A stretch of 64,000 bases of DNA from DATFVA01 sp963839165. Lineage in GTDB: Bacteria > Bacteroidota > Ignavibacteria > Ignavibacteriales > Ignavibacteriaceae. Below are positions 44,100 to 52,922 of this stretch, piece after piece. Within the stretch, counting starts at the first letter, position 1. Each line of letters starts with the position of its first letter. The notes under the pieces were generated by a model. That model did not search any database, was not told the origin of the DNA, and saw only the letters and a list, made by a program, of their open reading frames with translations. Both the position numbers and the translations under genes were made by a program. The stretch lies in contig CAWIUG010000012.1 in NCBI GenBank assembly GCA_963839165.1, forward strand, positions 62,001-126,000, read 5' to 3'.

Positions 44100-45219
44100 A
44101 TGATTTTGAAATCCATTCGCTTAAAAAATTTTAGAATTCACAAAAACACAAACTTAGAATTTTCAGAATAATTTAAATTATATTGTAGGCGGTAACGGGA
44201 AGGCAAAACTTCCATACTTGAGTCAATTTATTATTTATGTACAACAAAAAGTTTTAATACCAAAGTAGATGGTGAAGTTGTTAAGATTTAATGAAAATGA
44301 ATTTGAAATAGATGGAATGTTTACAGATTTAACGAAAGATAGAGTTAGAGTAATATATAATTTCTTAGATAACAAGAAAAATTATTTTCAAAATAATAAA
44401 ATAGTATCAAGGTCGGCTGATGTAATCGGCAGATTTCCTGTTGTTATATTAACTCCGGCAGATCATTCAATTACCCAGGGATCTCCTTCTGAAAGAAGAA
44501 AATTTGTCGATTCCGTAATATCTCAGGCTAGCGAAACTTATTTACAAATATTGCTGGATTACAATAAAACTCTTCGTCAGAGATCGACGCTTCTGACAAG
44601 GATTAAAGAAACAAGGAATTCTGAGTCTTAATGATGAACTTGATGCATGGTCAGAAAAACTGATAAATTCGGGAAGTGGATTAATAAGCATACGATATAA
44701 ATTTTATACAAGAATTTAACAAATACATAAGAGAATCTTATGAAATAATAATGGGGAGTGATGAGATTCCAGGAATATTCTATTCATTCCTTGAAAATAG
44801 TCCGGATGGAGATATATGATCAAGATTCAGAGAATTGATAGAAGACAGGAAAAACGAAGAATTTAGAAGAGCATGCTAACCTTGTAGGGCCGCATCGTGA
44901 TGATTACTTACTGGAAATTAATGGAATTAACCTTAGAACATATGGGTCGCAGGGACAGCATAAAACCTATCAGGTTGTATTAAGATTTGCTGAGTTTTTT
45001 TACCTTAAAGAGATTACAGGAAAAACCCCTCTTTTTCTTCTTGATGATGTTTTTGGAGAACTTGACACAAACAGGTCCATAAAAATCAGTGAATACCTGA
45101 GAGAAGTGGGACAGGCTTTCATAACACTCACAGATTTTTCAAACCTAACTTTTCTTAACATAAGAGATAATGACAATGTTTTCAGAATTAGGAACGGAGT
45201 GATCTCTTATGCCGTATGA
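44100..45219 (+). CDS. recF: DNA replication/repair protein RecF, frame-disrupted
   Basis: An SMC-like ATPase that loads RecA at gaps. The start MILKSIRLKNFRIHKN lies one base after the dnaN stop. Reading across frames gives a Walker A segment (VGGNGKGKTS), FPVVILTPADHSITQGSPSERRKFVD, LVGPHRDDYLLEINGINLRTYGSQGQHKT and LFLLDDVFGELD, ending IRNGVISYAV. Breaks: extra T 44169, missing G about 44203 (within Walker A), extra A about 44283, near 44617, extra T 44705, an in-frame TGA at 44817-44819, and extra T 44874. Total length is normal at about 372 codons. Many single-base errors within an otherwise conserved gene point to sequencing. Confidence 0.85.
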
Positions 45220-45494
45220 TTTTAAAAGTCTTAGCAGAAATATTTGAAGGAGATCCGGGACTGGCAGCCGTTAGAAAAACTGTTAAGCAGTCGGATGTTG
45301 TTCTCGAATTCTATAAGATCTTTCCCGAAATGAAAAAGGTTGTAAAGCCGGTTAAGGTAGATAAGAAGTTATTATTTATAAGTGTGGAGAATTCTATTCT
45401 CCGCAGCGAATTAAAATTCAGCGAAAACCTGTTTGTCAGCAAGGTCAACAATTATTTTAAAGAAGAAAGAATAAAGGGTATCAGGTTTCAATGA
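45209..45494 (+). CDS. DUF721/DciA-like protein, likely one-base error near its start
   Basis: A small basic-acidic protein of the DUF721 family (residues FKSLAEIFEGDPGLAAVRKTVKQSDVVLEFYKIFPEMKK...). Some relatives (DciA) load the replicative helicase. The ATG at 45209 has GGAG 9 bases upstream and yields the natural start MPYDFKSLAEIFE only if an extra A at about 45233 is removed. Read literally, the open frame starts at the ATG at 45216, overlapping the recF TGA, and gives MILKVLAEIFE. I prefer the first reading. It sits between recF and gyrB, the usual place for this family. Confidence 0.75.
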
Positions 45495-45533
45495 TGTCCC
45501 TTACAGAAACAACTAACAGAATGGTCAGGATGT

Positions 45534-47504
45534 ATGTCAAAAGAAAAAACTAATGATTATAGTGCTAAAAATATAAATGTACTTGAAAGGCCTCGAGGCA
45601 GTCAGGAAAAGACCTGCAATGTATATCGGTGATGTGAGCACCAGGGGCTTTCATCATCTGGTAAATGAGGTGGTTGATAATAGTATTGATGAGGCTCTGG
45701 CCGGGTATGCGGATAAAATTGAAATAACAATTAATCAAGATGAGAGTCTTACTGTCGAAGATAATGGAAGAGGAATACCAGTGGATATGCACCCCGAGGA
45801 AAAACGTTCTGCCCTTGAGGTTGTGATGACGGTGCTTCACGCGGGAGGTAAGTTTGATAAGAATACATATAAGGTTTCCGGTGGTTTACACGGTGTTGGA
45901 GTTTCTGTGGTGAATGCTTTATCTGAGTGGTGCCAGGTAGAAGTTAAACGTGACGGGAGATTGTATTTTCAGGAATATAAAAGAGGATTCCCGGTAAAAC
46001 CTGTTGCCGAAATCGGCAAAGCAAAGAAAAATGAATCGGGCACTAAAACAACATTTTTTCCCGACAGAGATATATTTAAGGTTGACAAATTTAAGTTCGA
46101 TACCATAGCCGAAAGAATGCGCGAACTGGCGTACCTCAATAAAGACGTGAGCATTCATATTAAAGACCTGAGAAACGGGGGAAGAGGAAAATTTTCATTT
46201 TAAGGGCGGACTGATCGAATTCATTCAGTATCTGGATGAATCAAGGCAGGCATTGCATAAAACAATTTATATAGAGGGTGAACGGGATAACACACCTATA
46301 GAGATCGCATTTCAGTACACAGACGGGTACAGCGAGAACATTTTCTCTTATGTTAACAATATAAATACTCACGAAGGTGGAACACATCTGGTCGGGTTCA
46401 AAACAGCCTTAACCAGGACAATGAACAATTATGCAGCCAAAAATGGACTTATAAAAGAAAATAAAATTAGTCTTACCGGGGATGATTTCCGTGAAGGTCT
46501 TACTGCAGTTATTTCTGTTAAAGTTGCAGATCCCCAGTTTGAAGGTCAAACCAAAACGAAACTTGGCAACAGTGAAACCAAATCTGCTGTTGAAACTATG
46601 GTGGGTGAAAAACTTTCAGAATTTCTTGAAGAAAATCCTTCAATCGGGAAGAAGGTCATCGAGAAGTGTCTGAGAGCTGCCGAAGCAAGAGAGGCCGCCC
46701 GGAAGGCAAGAGATCTTGCCAGAAGAAAGAATGCTCTGGATACCATGAATCTTCCCGGCAAACTTAGCTGATTGTTCTATTACCGATCCTGAACATTGCG
46801 AAATTTATATAGTTGAGGGAGATTCCGCGGGTGGATCTGCAAAGCAAGGAAGGGATAGAAGATTCCAGGCAATCCTTCCTCTAAAAGGAAAGATCCTTAA
46901 TGTAGAAAAAGCCAAGATTAATAAGATCCTTGAGAATAATGAAATTAAAGCGATCATTTCAGCAATAGGTGCCGGACTTGGTCAGGATTTCGATCATGCA
47001 AAAGCACGGTACGGCAAAATTATTCTGATGACCGATGCCGATGTCGACGGCAGTCATATACGCACCCTGCTTTTAACCTTTCTGTATCGGTATATGGCCA
47101 ATCTTATAACATCCGGAAAAGTATATATCGCTCAGCCGCCTCTTTATAAAGTAAAAAAAGGAAAACAGGAGTTTTATGCCTTCGATGAAAAAGAAAGGGA
47201 TGATATCTTAAAACGCCTTAAAGTTAACGGTAAAGAGGATACAGAGGAGCTGGTTGGGGAAATGATTGAAGAAGGCTCTGTTAAAGGAGTAAGCATTTCC
47301 CGTTACAAGGGACTTGGTGAAATGAATCCTGAGCAGCTATGGGAAACGACGATGAACCCTGAGACAAGAACCGTTCTTCAGGTTACCCTGGAAAGCGCGG
47401 CAACTGCTGATAAAATATTCGAGACTCTTATGGGAGACGCAGTAGAACCCCGAAGAGAGTTTATAGAAAAGCATGCAAAATATGTTAGAAACCTTGATGT
47501 ATAA
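45534..47504 (+). CDS. gyrB: DNA gyrase subunit B, frame-disrupted
   Basis: The ATPase subunit of DNA gyrase, about 655 residues once three extra A bases are removed. The start MSKEKTNDYSAKNINVL at 45534 has CAGGA upstream. Motifs: AVRKRPAMYIGD, EVVDNSIDEALAG, GGLHGVGVSVVNALSEW (ATP site), EGDSAGGSAKQGRDR and LMTDADVDGSHIRTLLLTF (TOPRIM). Frame breaks are at about 45588 (LE-GLEAV), about 46183 (NGG-EENFHFKGGL) and 46766 (GKL-ADCSITD). From 46767 to 47504 the frame is open. Since gyrB is essential, these are probably sequence errors. Confidence 0.92.
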
Positions 47505-47540
47505 TTAATAAATGTAAGTTTCAATTAAAAAAGATTAACA

Positions 47541-49994
47541 ATGGCCACGATTTTTGAAAAAATAGTTCCAGTTTCACTTGAAGAAGAGATGAAATCATCC
47601 TACATCGATTACTCGATGTCGGTGATAGTATCCAGAGCGCTCCCTGATGTAAGAGATGGATTAAAGCCAGTGCACAGGAGAGTGCTTTTTGGAATGCACG
47701 AACTTGGGGTAGCCTATAATAAACCCTATAAGAAATCCGCCAGGATAGTGGGAGAAGTACTTGGTAAGTATCATCCGCACGGAGATACCGCCGTATATGA
47801 TTCGATGGTCAGGATGGTTCAGGAATTTTCATTAAGGTATCCGCTTGTGCAGGGACAGGGAAATTTCGGTTCGGTTGATGGTGATTCACCTGCAGCAATG
47901 CGTTATACAGAGGCGAGGCTTCACCGGATAGCAGAGGAAATGCTGCGTGACCTTGATAAAAACACAGTTGCTTTTGCACCTAATTTTGACGATTCCTTAC
48001 AGGAACCTGTTGTACTTCCTTCTTACCTGCCCAACCTTCTTGTTAACGGAGCTAGTGGAATAGCGGTTGGAATGGCGACAAACATCCCCCCTCACAACCT
48101 TACTGAAATTATTGATGGAATCATCGCTTACATTAAAAACCCAGCGATTTCCGATGAAAAAATGATGAAGATAGTTAGCGCTCCAGACTTTCCCACGGGG
48201 GGTATTATCTTTGGTTACGAAGGTGTTAAAGAGGCATATCTTACCGGTCGTGGAAGGATTATTCTAAGAGCAAAAGCGAACATTGAAACTCTTAAGAACA
48301 ATAAAGAAAATATTATTATTACGGAATTGCCTTATCAAGTTAATAAGGCCAACCTCATTGAAAAGATTGCCGAACTGGTACACGCAGGAAAGCTCACCGA
48401 TATTTCAAATATCAGAGATGAATCCGACAGGGACGGTATGCGGGTTGTGATAGAACTCAAAAGGGATGCCCAACCCTCTGTTGTTCTTAATCAGCTATTT
48501 AAACACACCCAGATGCAGACAACATTCGGAGTAATAATGTTGGCGCTTGTCAAGGGAGTGCCGCAGGTTCTAACTCTGAAAGAGATGATGAGACACTTCA
48601 TCGATCACCGGATGGATGTACTTATCCGCAGAACAAAGTATGAACTAGATGCCGCAGAGCGAAGAGCCCATATTCTTGAAGGGTATATCATTGCACTTGA
48701 TAACATTGATGCAGTGATAGAAACCATAAAGAAGTCAAGGGATGTAGAAACGGCCAAAAATAATCTGATGCGTAAGTTTAAATTGAGCGAGATACAGTCC
48801 AAAGCTATCCTTGATATGAGGCTGCAGCGTCTTACAGGACTTGAACGGAAGAAAATTGAAGATGAATATAAAGAGGTAATTAAGCTGATTGAGAAACTGC
48901 AAGGTATCTTGGAAAGCGAAGAAAAAAGATATTCCATAATCAAAGACGAACTACTTCAGATAAAAGAAAAATACGGTGATGCCCGCAGAACCGAAATTGT
49001 ATATAATTATGAAGAATTTTCACTTGAAGATATAATTGCCGAAGAAGATGTTGTTGTTACTATAAGTCATAGAGGCTTCATAAAAAGATTCCCGGTGAGC
49101 GGGTACAGGAAGCAGGGACGCGGAGGTAAAGGTGTTACGGGAGCCGGTACAAAGGATGATGATTTCATTGAGCATATGTTTATTGCTTCTACTCACCAGT
49201 ATATTTTATTCTTTACCGATCGGGGGAAATGTTACTGGCTGAAAGTCTTCGAAATTCCGGAAGGCGGACGGGCATCCAGAGGTAGATCAATACTGAACCT
49301 CATCGAGAAAGAAAAGGAAGAGGATATCACTGCGTTCGTTACCGTTAAAGAATTTGATGACAATCACTTCCTGGTAATGGCAACACAACAGGGAACAATC
49401 AAGAAAACCGTTTTGTCTGCTTACGGAAATGTAAGAAAAGGTGGTATAAACGCAATCAACCTCGTTAAAAATGATAAACTGATCTCCGTTAAAATGACTG
49501 ACGGTAACAATGACATTGTGCTTGGGACCAGGAATGGATTTGCAATTCGTTTTACCGAGAAAGATGTCAGGGATATGGGAAGGATCGCAACAGGTGTGCG
49601 TGGGATAAAGCTGGCTAAGGGAGACCTGGTTGTTGGGCTGCTTGTTATTAAACGTAATGACAATATTCTTGTTGTAACCGAGAAAGGATTTGGTAAGCGG
49701 TCAGATATAAATGATTACAGGATTACACATCGTGGAGGAAAAGGTGTTATAACGGTGAAGACGAGTGACAAGGTCGGGAAAATGATTGCAATGATGGATG
49801 TAGTTGATGGCGATGAACTCGTTATAATTTCTTCGCATGGAATGGTTATACGTCAGAGTGTGGCAGCTATAAGAGTAATGGGCAGGAATACCCAGGGAGT
49901 AAGAGTCATCCGACTGAAAGAAGGAGACTCAATAGCTGATATCGCCAAAGTAATTCCCGAAGATGAGGCAGAAGTTCCTATTGTTGTGGAATAG
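47541..49994 (+). CDS. gyrA: DNA gyrase subunit A
   Basis: The 817-residue breakage-reunion subunit. The catalytic Tyr122 lies in AAMRYTEARL; the quinolone-region residues aligned with E. coli positions 83 and 87 are Thr83 and Asp87 (HPHGDTAVYDSM). The C-terminal beta-propeller begins near 495 and contains the GyrA box QGRGGKG around residue 527, needed to wrap DNA. Unlike gyrB it is fully open, in the same orientation 36 bases downstream. Confidence 0.98.
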   Translation: MATIFEKIVPVSLEEEMKSSYIDYSMSVIVSRALPDVRDGLKPVHRRVLFGMHELGVAYNKPYKKSARIVGEVLGKYHPHGDTAVYDSMVRMVQEFSLRYPLVQGQGNFGSVDGDSPAAMRYTEARLHRIAEEMLRDLDKNTVAFAPNFDDSLQEPVVLPSYLPNLLVNGASGIAVGMATNIPPHNLTEIIDGIIAYIKNPAISDEKMMKIVSAPDFPTGGIIFGYEGVKEAYLTGRGRIILRAKANIETLKNNKENIIITELPYQVNKANLIEKIAELVHAGKLTDISNIRDESDRDGMRVVIELKRDAQPSVVLNQLFKHTQMQTTFGVIMLALVKGVPQVLTLKEMMRHFIDHRMDVLIRRTKYELDAAERRAHILEGYIIALDNIDAVIETIKKSRDVETAKNNLMRKFKLSEIQSKAILDMRLQRLTGLERKKIEDEYKEVIKLIEKLQGILESEEKRYSIIKDELLQIKEKYGDARRTEIVYNYEEFSLEDIIAEEDVVVTISHRGFIKRFPVSGYRKQGRGGKGVTGAGTKDDDFIEHMFIASTHQYILFFTDRGKCYWLKVFEIPEGGRASRGRSILNLIEKEKEEDITAFVTVKEFDDNHFLVMATQQGTIKKTVLSAYGNVRKGGINAINLVKNDKLISVKMTDGNNDIVLGTRNGFAIRFTEKDVRDMGRIATGVRGIKLAKGDLVVGLLVIKRNDNILVVTEKGFGKRSDINDYRITHRGGKGVITVKTSDKVGKMIAMMDVVDGDELVIISSHGMVIRQSVAAIRVMGRNTQGVRVIRLKEGDSIADIAKVIPEDEAEVPIVVE

Positions 49995-50008
49995 ATTATT
50001 TTAAGATA

Positions 50009-50036
50009 CGGGAGAAATTTCCGGAAATTTCTCCCG
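50009..50036 (+). terminator. Long hairpin after gyrA
   Basis: Arms of 12 bases (CGGGAGAAATTT and its complement) around a CCGG core form a perfect 28-base palindrome 14 bases after the gyrA stop. No T-run follows, so termination may be partial or Rho-assisted; it would also act on the opposite strand. Confidence 0.6.
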
Positions 50037-50154
50037 ATAAATAAACGATTTAATTCCGTGGAAATCGGAAATTATTGAACCAATACTAACCCGATCGGAT
50101 CATTTCTATTCGATGGTAACATTTTTCCCCAACATCCGACTTATAATTTATAGT

Positions 50155-51444
50155 TTAATAGATCGATCTTAAGGTTTCGTAGTTAGCTTTTATTGTATTT
50201 TCCAGGTCTACCGAAGAATGGGCCGTTGAGACAAAAGCAGCCTCAAATTGAGCAGGTGCCAGATATATCCCTCTTTCAAGCATTCCGTGAAAATATTTTC
50301 CATAAAGTTCAGTATCAGAGGTAATTGCGGAATTAAAATCTATAACAGGTTTCTCCGTAAAGAACATACAAGACATGGATCCCACCCGATTTAAGGCCAA
50401 ATTCTTTCCTAATTTTTTCAGGTTCGCTTTGAAACCTTCTTCAAGAATCTTACCTTTTTTATCCAGTTCATCATATAACCCGGGATTTTCTTTAATATAG
50501 CTCAACGCAGCATATCCTGCAGCCATTGCCAGGGGATTCCCACTTAAAGTCCCTGCCTGGTAAACAGGTCCTGCCGGTGAAATCATCTGCATAATTTCTT
50601 TCTTTCCACCGAATCCTCCTACGGGGAGTCCTCCGCCTATAATTTTACCAAATGTAGTCAAATCAGGTTTGATCCCAAGGATTTCCTGCGCTCCGCCTTT
50701 TGAGACACGAAAACCAGTCATAACTTCATCAAATATAAGGACAATTTTTTCCTGGTCGCATATTTTTCTTAATTCACTTAAGAAATTAGCCGAAGCTTGT
50801 ACTACTCCCATATTTCCCGCGATCGGTTCAATAATTACGGCGGCAATTTCATTTTTATTAGAACTTATTAACTTCTTTACCGATTCAATATTATTATAAT
50901 CTGCTACAAGAGTATCCGATGCATTTCCCTTCGTTACACCAGGACTCGTCGGGACACCAAGGGTTAAAGCACCAGAACCTGCTTTAATCAGAAAATAATC
51001 TGCATGACCATGGTAGCACCCTTCAAACTTGATGAATTTTTCTTTTCCGGTATATCCCCTTGCCGTCCTTATTGCGCTCATAGTTGCTTCAGTACCACTA
51101 TTAACCATCCTTACCATTTCCACTGAAGGAACGAGTTCAGTAATCAATTTTGCCATCTCTACTTCAAGAGATGTCGGAGCTCCGAAGCTGGTTCCATTTT
51201 TAAGAGCTACCTGCAGGGCATCAACTATAAAGGGAGGATTATGACCAAACAGATGAGGTCCCCAGCTGCCTATATAGTCGATATAGCTGTTGCCGTCGAC
51301 ATCAAACAATTTTGAACCTTCACCTCTTGCTATAAATAGCGGGTCACCTCCTACCGACCTGAATGCTCTTACCGGCGAATTAACACCTCCAGGGATATAC
51401 TTATTTGCCTCATCAAAGAGCTGACGGCTTTTACTTGTTTTCAT
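50155..51444 (-). CDS. hemL: Glutamate-1-semialdehyde 2,1-aminomutase
   Basis: Makes 5-aminolevulinate in the C5 haem pathway. The 429-residue class III aminotransferase opens with FDEANKYIPGGVNSPVRAFRSVGG, carries MVNSGTEATMSAIRTARGYTGK, and has the PLP lysine in TFGKIIGGGLPVGGFGG. It agrees with hemH in the window. It starts at ATG 51444 with GGGAG upstream. Confidence 0.97.
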   Translation of the reverse strand: MKTSKSRQLFDEANKYIPGGVNSPVRAFRSVGGDPLFIARGEGSKLFDVDGNSYIDYIGSWGPHLFGHNPPFIVDALQVALKNGTSFGAPTSLEVEMAKLITELVPSVEMVRMVNSGTEATMSAIRTARGYTGKEKFIKFEGCYHGHADYFLIKAGSGALTLGVPTSPGVTKGNASDTLVADYNNIESVKKLISSNKNEIAAVIIEPIAGNMGVVQASANFLSELRKICDQEKIVLIFDEVMTGFRVSKGGAQEILGIKPDLTTFGKIIGGGLPVGGFGGKKEIMQMISPAGPVYQAGTLSGNPLAMAAGYAALSYIKENPGLYDELDKKGKILEEGFKANLKKLGKNLALNRVGSMSCMFFTEKPVIDFNSAITSDTELYGKYFHGMLERGIYLAPAQFEAAFVSTAHSSVDLENTIKANYETLRSIY

Positions 51445-51599
51445 AAACTCCCTAAATCATTTAGTAACGAAGAAAAAAATTAAAAAATAAAGATAATTCA
51501 TAACCTAAAAACAATCTACATAAATCCCGAAGTATCGGATCATGTAGCCGTGATACGCTGCATATAAGAAGTAGAAAATCATAAATATTTTATTGTTTA

Positions 51600-52922
51600 A
51601 TGAATAAACTTACTTACAAAATAAAAGTCTGGTATCATCTTTTAACGAATAGCATAGGTTTTTATCCCACCCTCATTAGTGTTTTGTTTTTTCTATTAAG
51701 CGTCGGTATGATTTTCCTCGAATCAGCGGGCTATACAAAATATTTCATAAAGAACTTCCCTCTACTGACGATATCAAGTAAAGATACCGCCAGGATAATA
51801 ATGAGTACGATAGCAGGGGGTGTTATTTCACTGACTGTATTTAGTTTCACTATGGTTATGATTGTATTCAACCAGGCGGCCACCAACTATTCTCCCAGGA
51901 TCATTCCAGGGTTAATTTCCAGAAAATTTCACCAGGTGGTATTAGGTTTCTATGTAGGCACCCTTATTTATTCTTTCATCATTATGATAAATATTGATTC
52001 AAAACATTTTACTATTTCGGTTCCGGGATTCGCAATTTTTATAGGCGAATGTTTTGGAATAATTTGTCTTATTCTCTTTGTGTATTTTATTCATTCAATT
52101 TCAAACTCGATCCAAATAGGAAACATACTTCAGGGGATTTACCAACAAACCAAAAATGGAATAAATCGCGAAAAGGATGAAAACAAATATGAGGAGGACC
52201 CGGATTTCGAAAATGGCGGCAGTTGGAGTGTTCTTAACAGTCCCCAATCAGGATACCTGCAAAGAATCGAACAAAATAAAATTCTCGAAATTCTCAAGAA
52301 AAACAACAGCAAGCTGGAAATTACAATCCCCATGGGCACCTTTGTATTAAAGAACTTTCCTATGGCCAGAGTTAGCGGTGAATTAGAAGATAAAGCACTG
52401 GAACAACTCCTCAGTAACTTTATTTTTTTCGAGGAAGAAATTGTACGTGAAAATTATTATTTCGGTTTCAAGCAAATTACTGAAACCGCAGTTAAAGCAT
52501 TAAGTCCCGGGATTAACGATCCTGGTACAGCTTTAAAAGCTATTGATTACCTTACAGACCTGCTCGCACTGAAAATGGGCCTCAGGGAAAAAAGGTACAT
52601 CTATGACAATAAGAAACCGATGATTTTACTGTGTAATCCTTCAAATGAAAACCTGATCTATTTTTGTTATGCACCCATACGTGAATATGGAAAAAGCGAT
52701 GTGATTGTTATAATAAAACTTTTCGATTCATTAAGGGAAATACTTCTTTCCACAGAATCCGAATATATTGAAGAGCTTATATTAAATGAAGCAGAAGTAT
52801 TAATCGAGGACTCAGACAAATATTTAAATAACCGGACAGACAGGGAAAAAGTTAATCACCTTATCGAAGGAATTAATCAGACAGATAAGAGAAAAAACAG
52901 GTTGAAAAAATTATCTATCTGA
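51600..52922 (+). CDS. DUF2254 membrane protein
   Basis: A 440-residue protein with four N-terminal membrane helices (about 20-165; LISVLFFLLSVGMIF and IAGGVISLTVFSFTMVMIVFNQAATNYSPRIIP, the most conserved block) and a cytoplasmic C-terminal domain (about 200-440) containing RDKTAVKALSPGINDPGTA-like ISPGINDPGTA (observed ALSPGINDPGTALKAIDYL). Function is unknown; no operon partner. Its end overlaps the convergent sucrose synthase gene by eight bases. Confidence 0.85.
   Translation: MNKLTYKIKVWYHLLTNSIGFYPTLISVLFFLLSVGMIFLESAGYTKYFIKNFPLLTISSKDTARIIMSTIAGGVISLTVFSFTMVMIVFNQAATNYSPRIIPGLISRKFHQVVLGFYVGTLIYSFIIMINIDSKHFTISVPGFAIFIGECFGIICLILFVYFIHSISNSIQIGNILQGIYQQTKNGINREKDENKYEEDPDFENGGSWSVLNSPQSGYLQRIEQNKILEILKKNNSKLEITIPMGTFVLKNFPMARVSGELEDKALEQLLSNFIFFEEEIVRENYYFGFKQITETAVKALSPGINDPGTALKAIDYLTDLLALKMGLREKRYIYDNKKPMILLCNPSNENLIYFCYAPIREYGKSDVIVIIKLFDSLREILLSTESEYIEELILNEAEVLIEDSDKYLNNRTDREKVNHLIEGINQTDKRKNRLKKLSI

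Noticed and set aside
44100..45219. True recF pseudogene
   Set aside because: Conserved motifs survive across every break, and the neighbouring essential genes have the same damage; uniform decay of one gene does not explain it.
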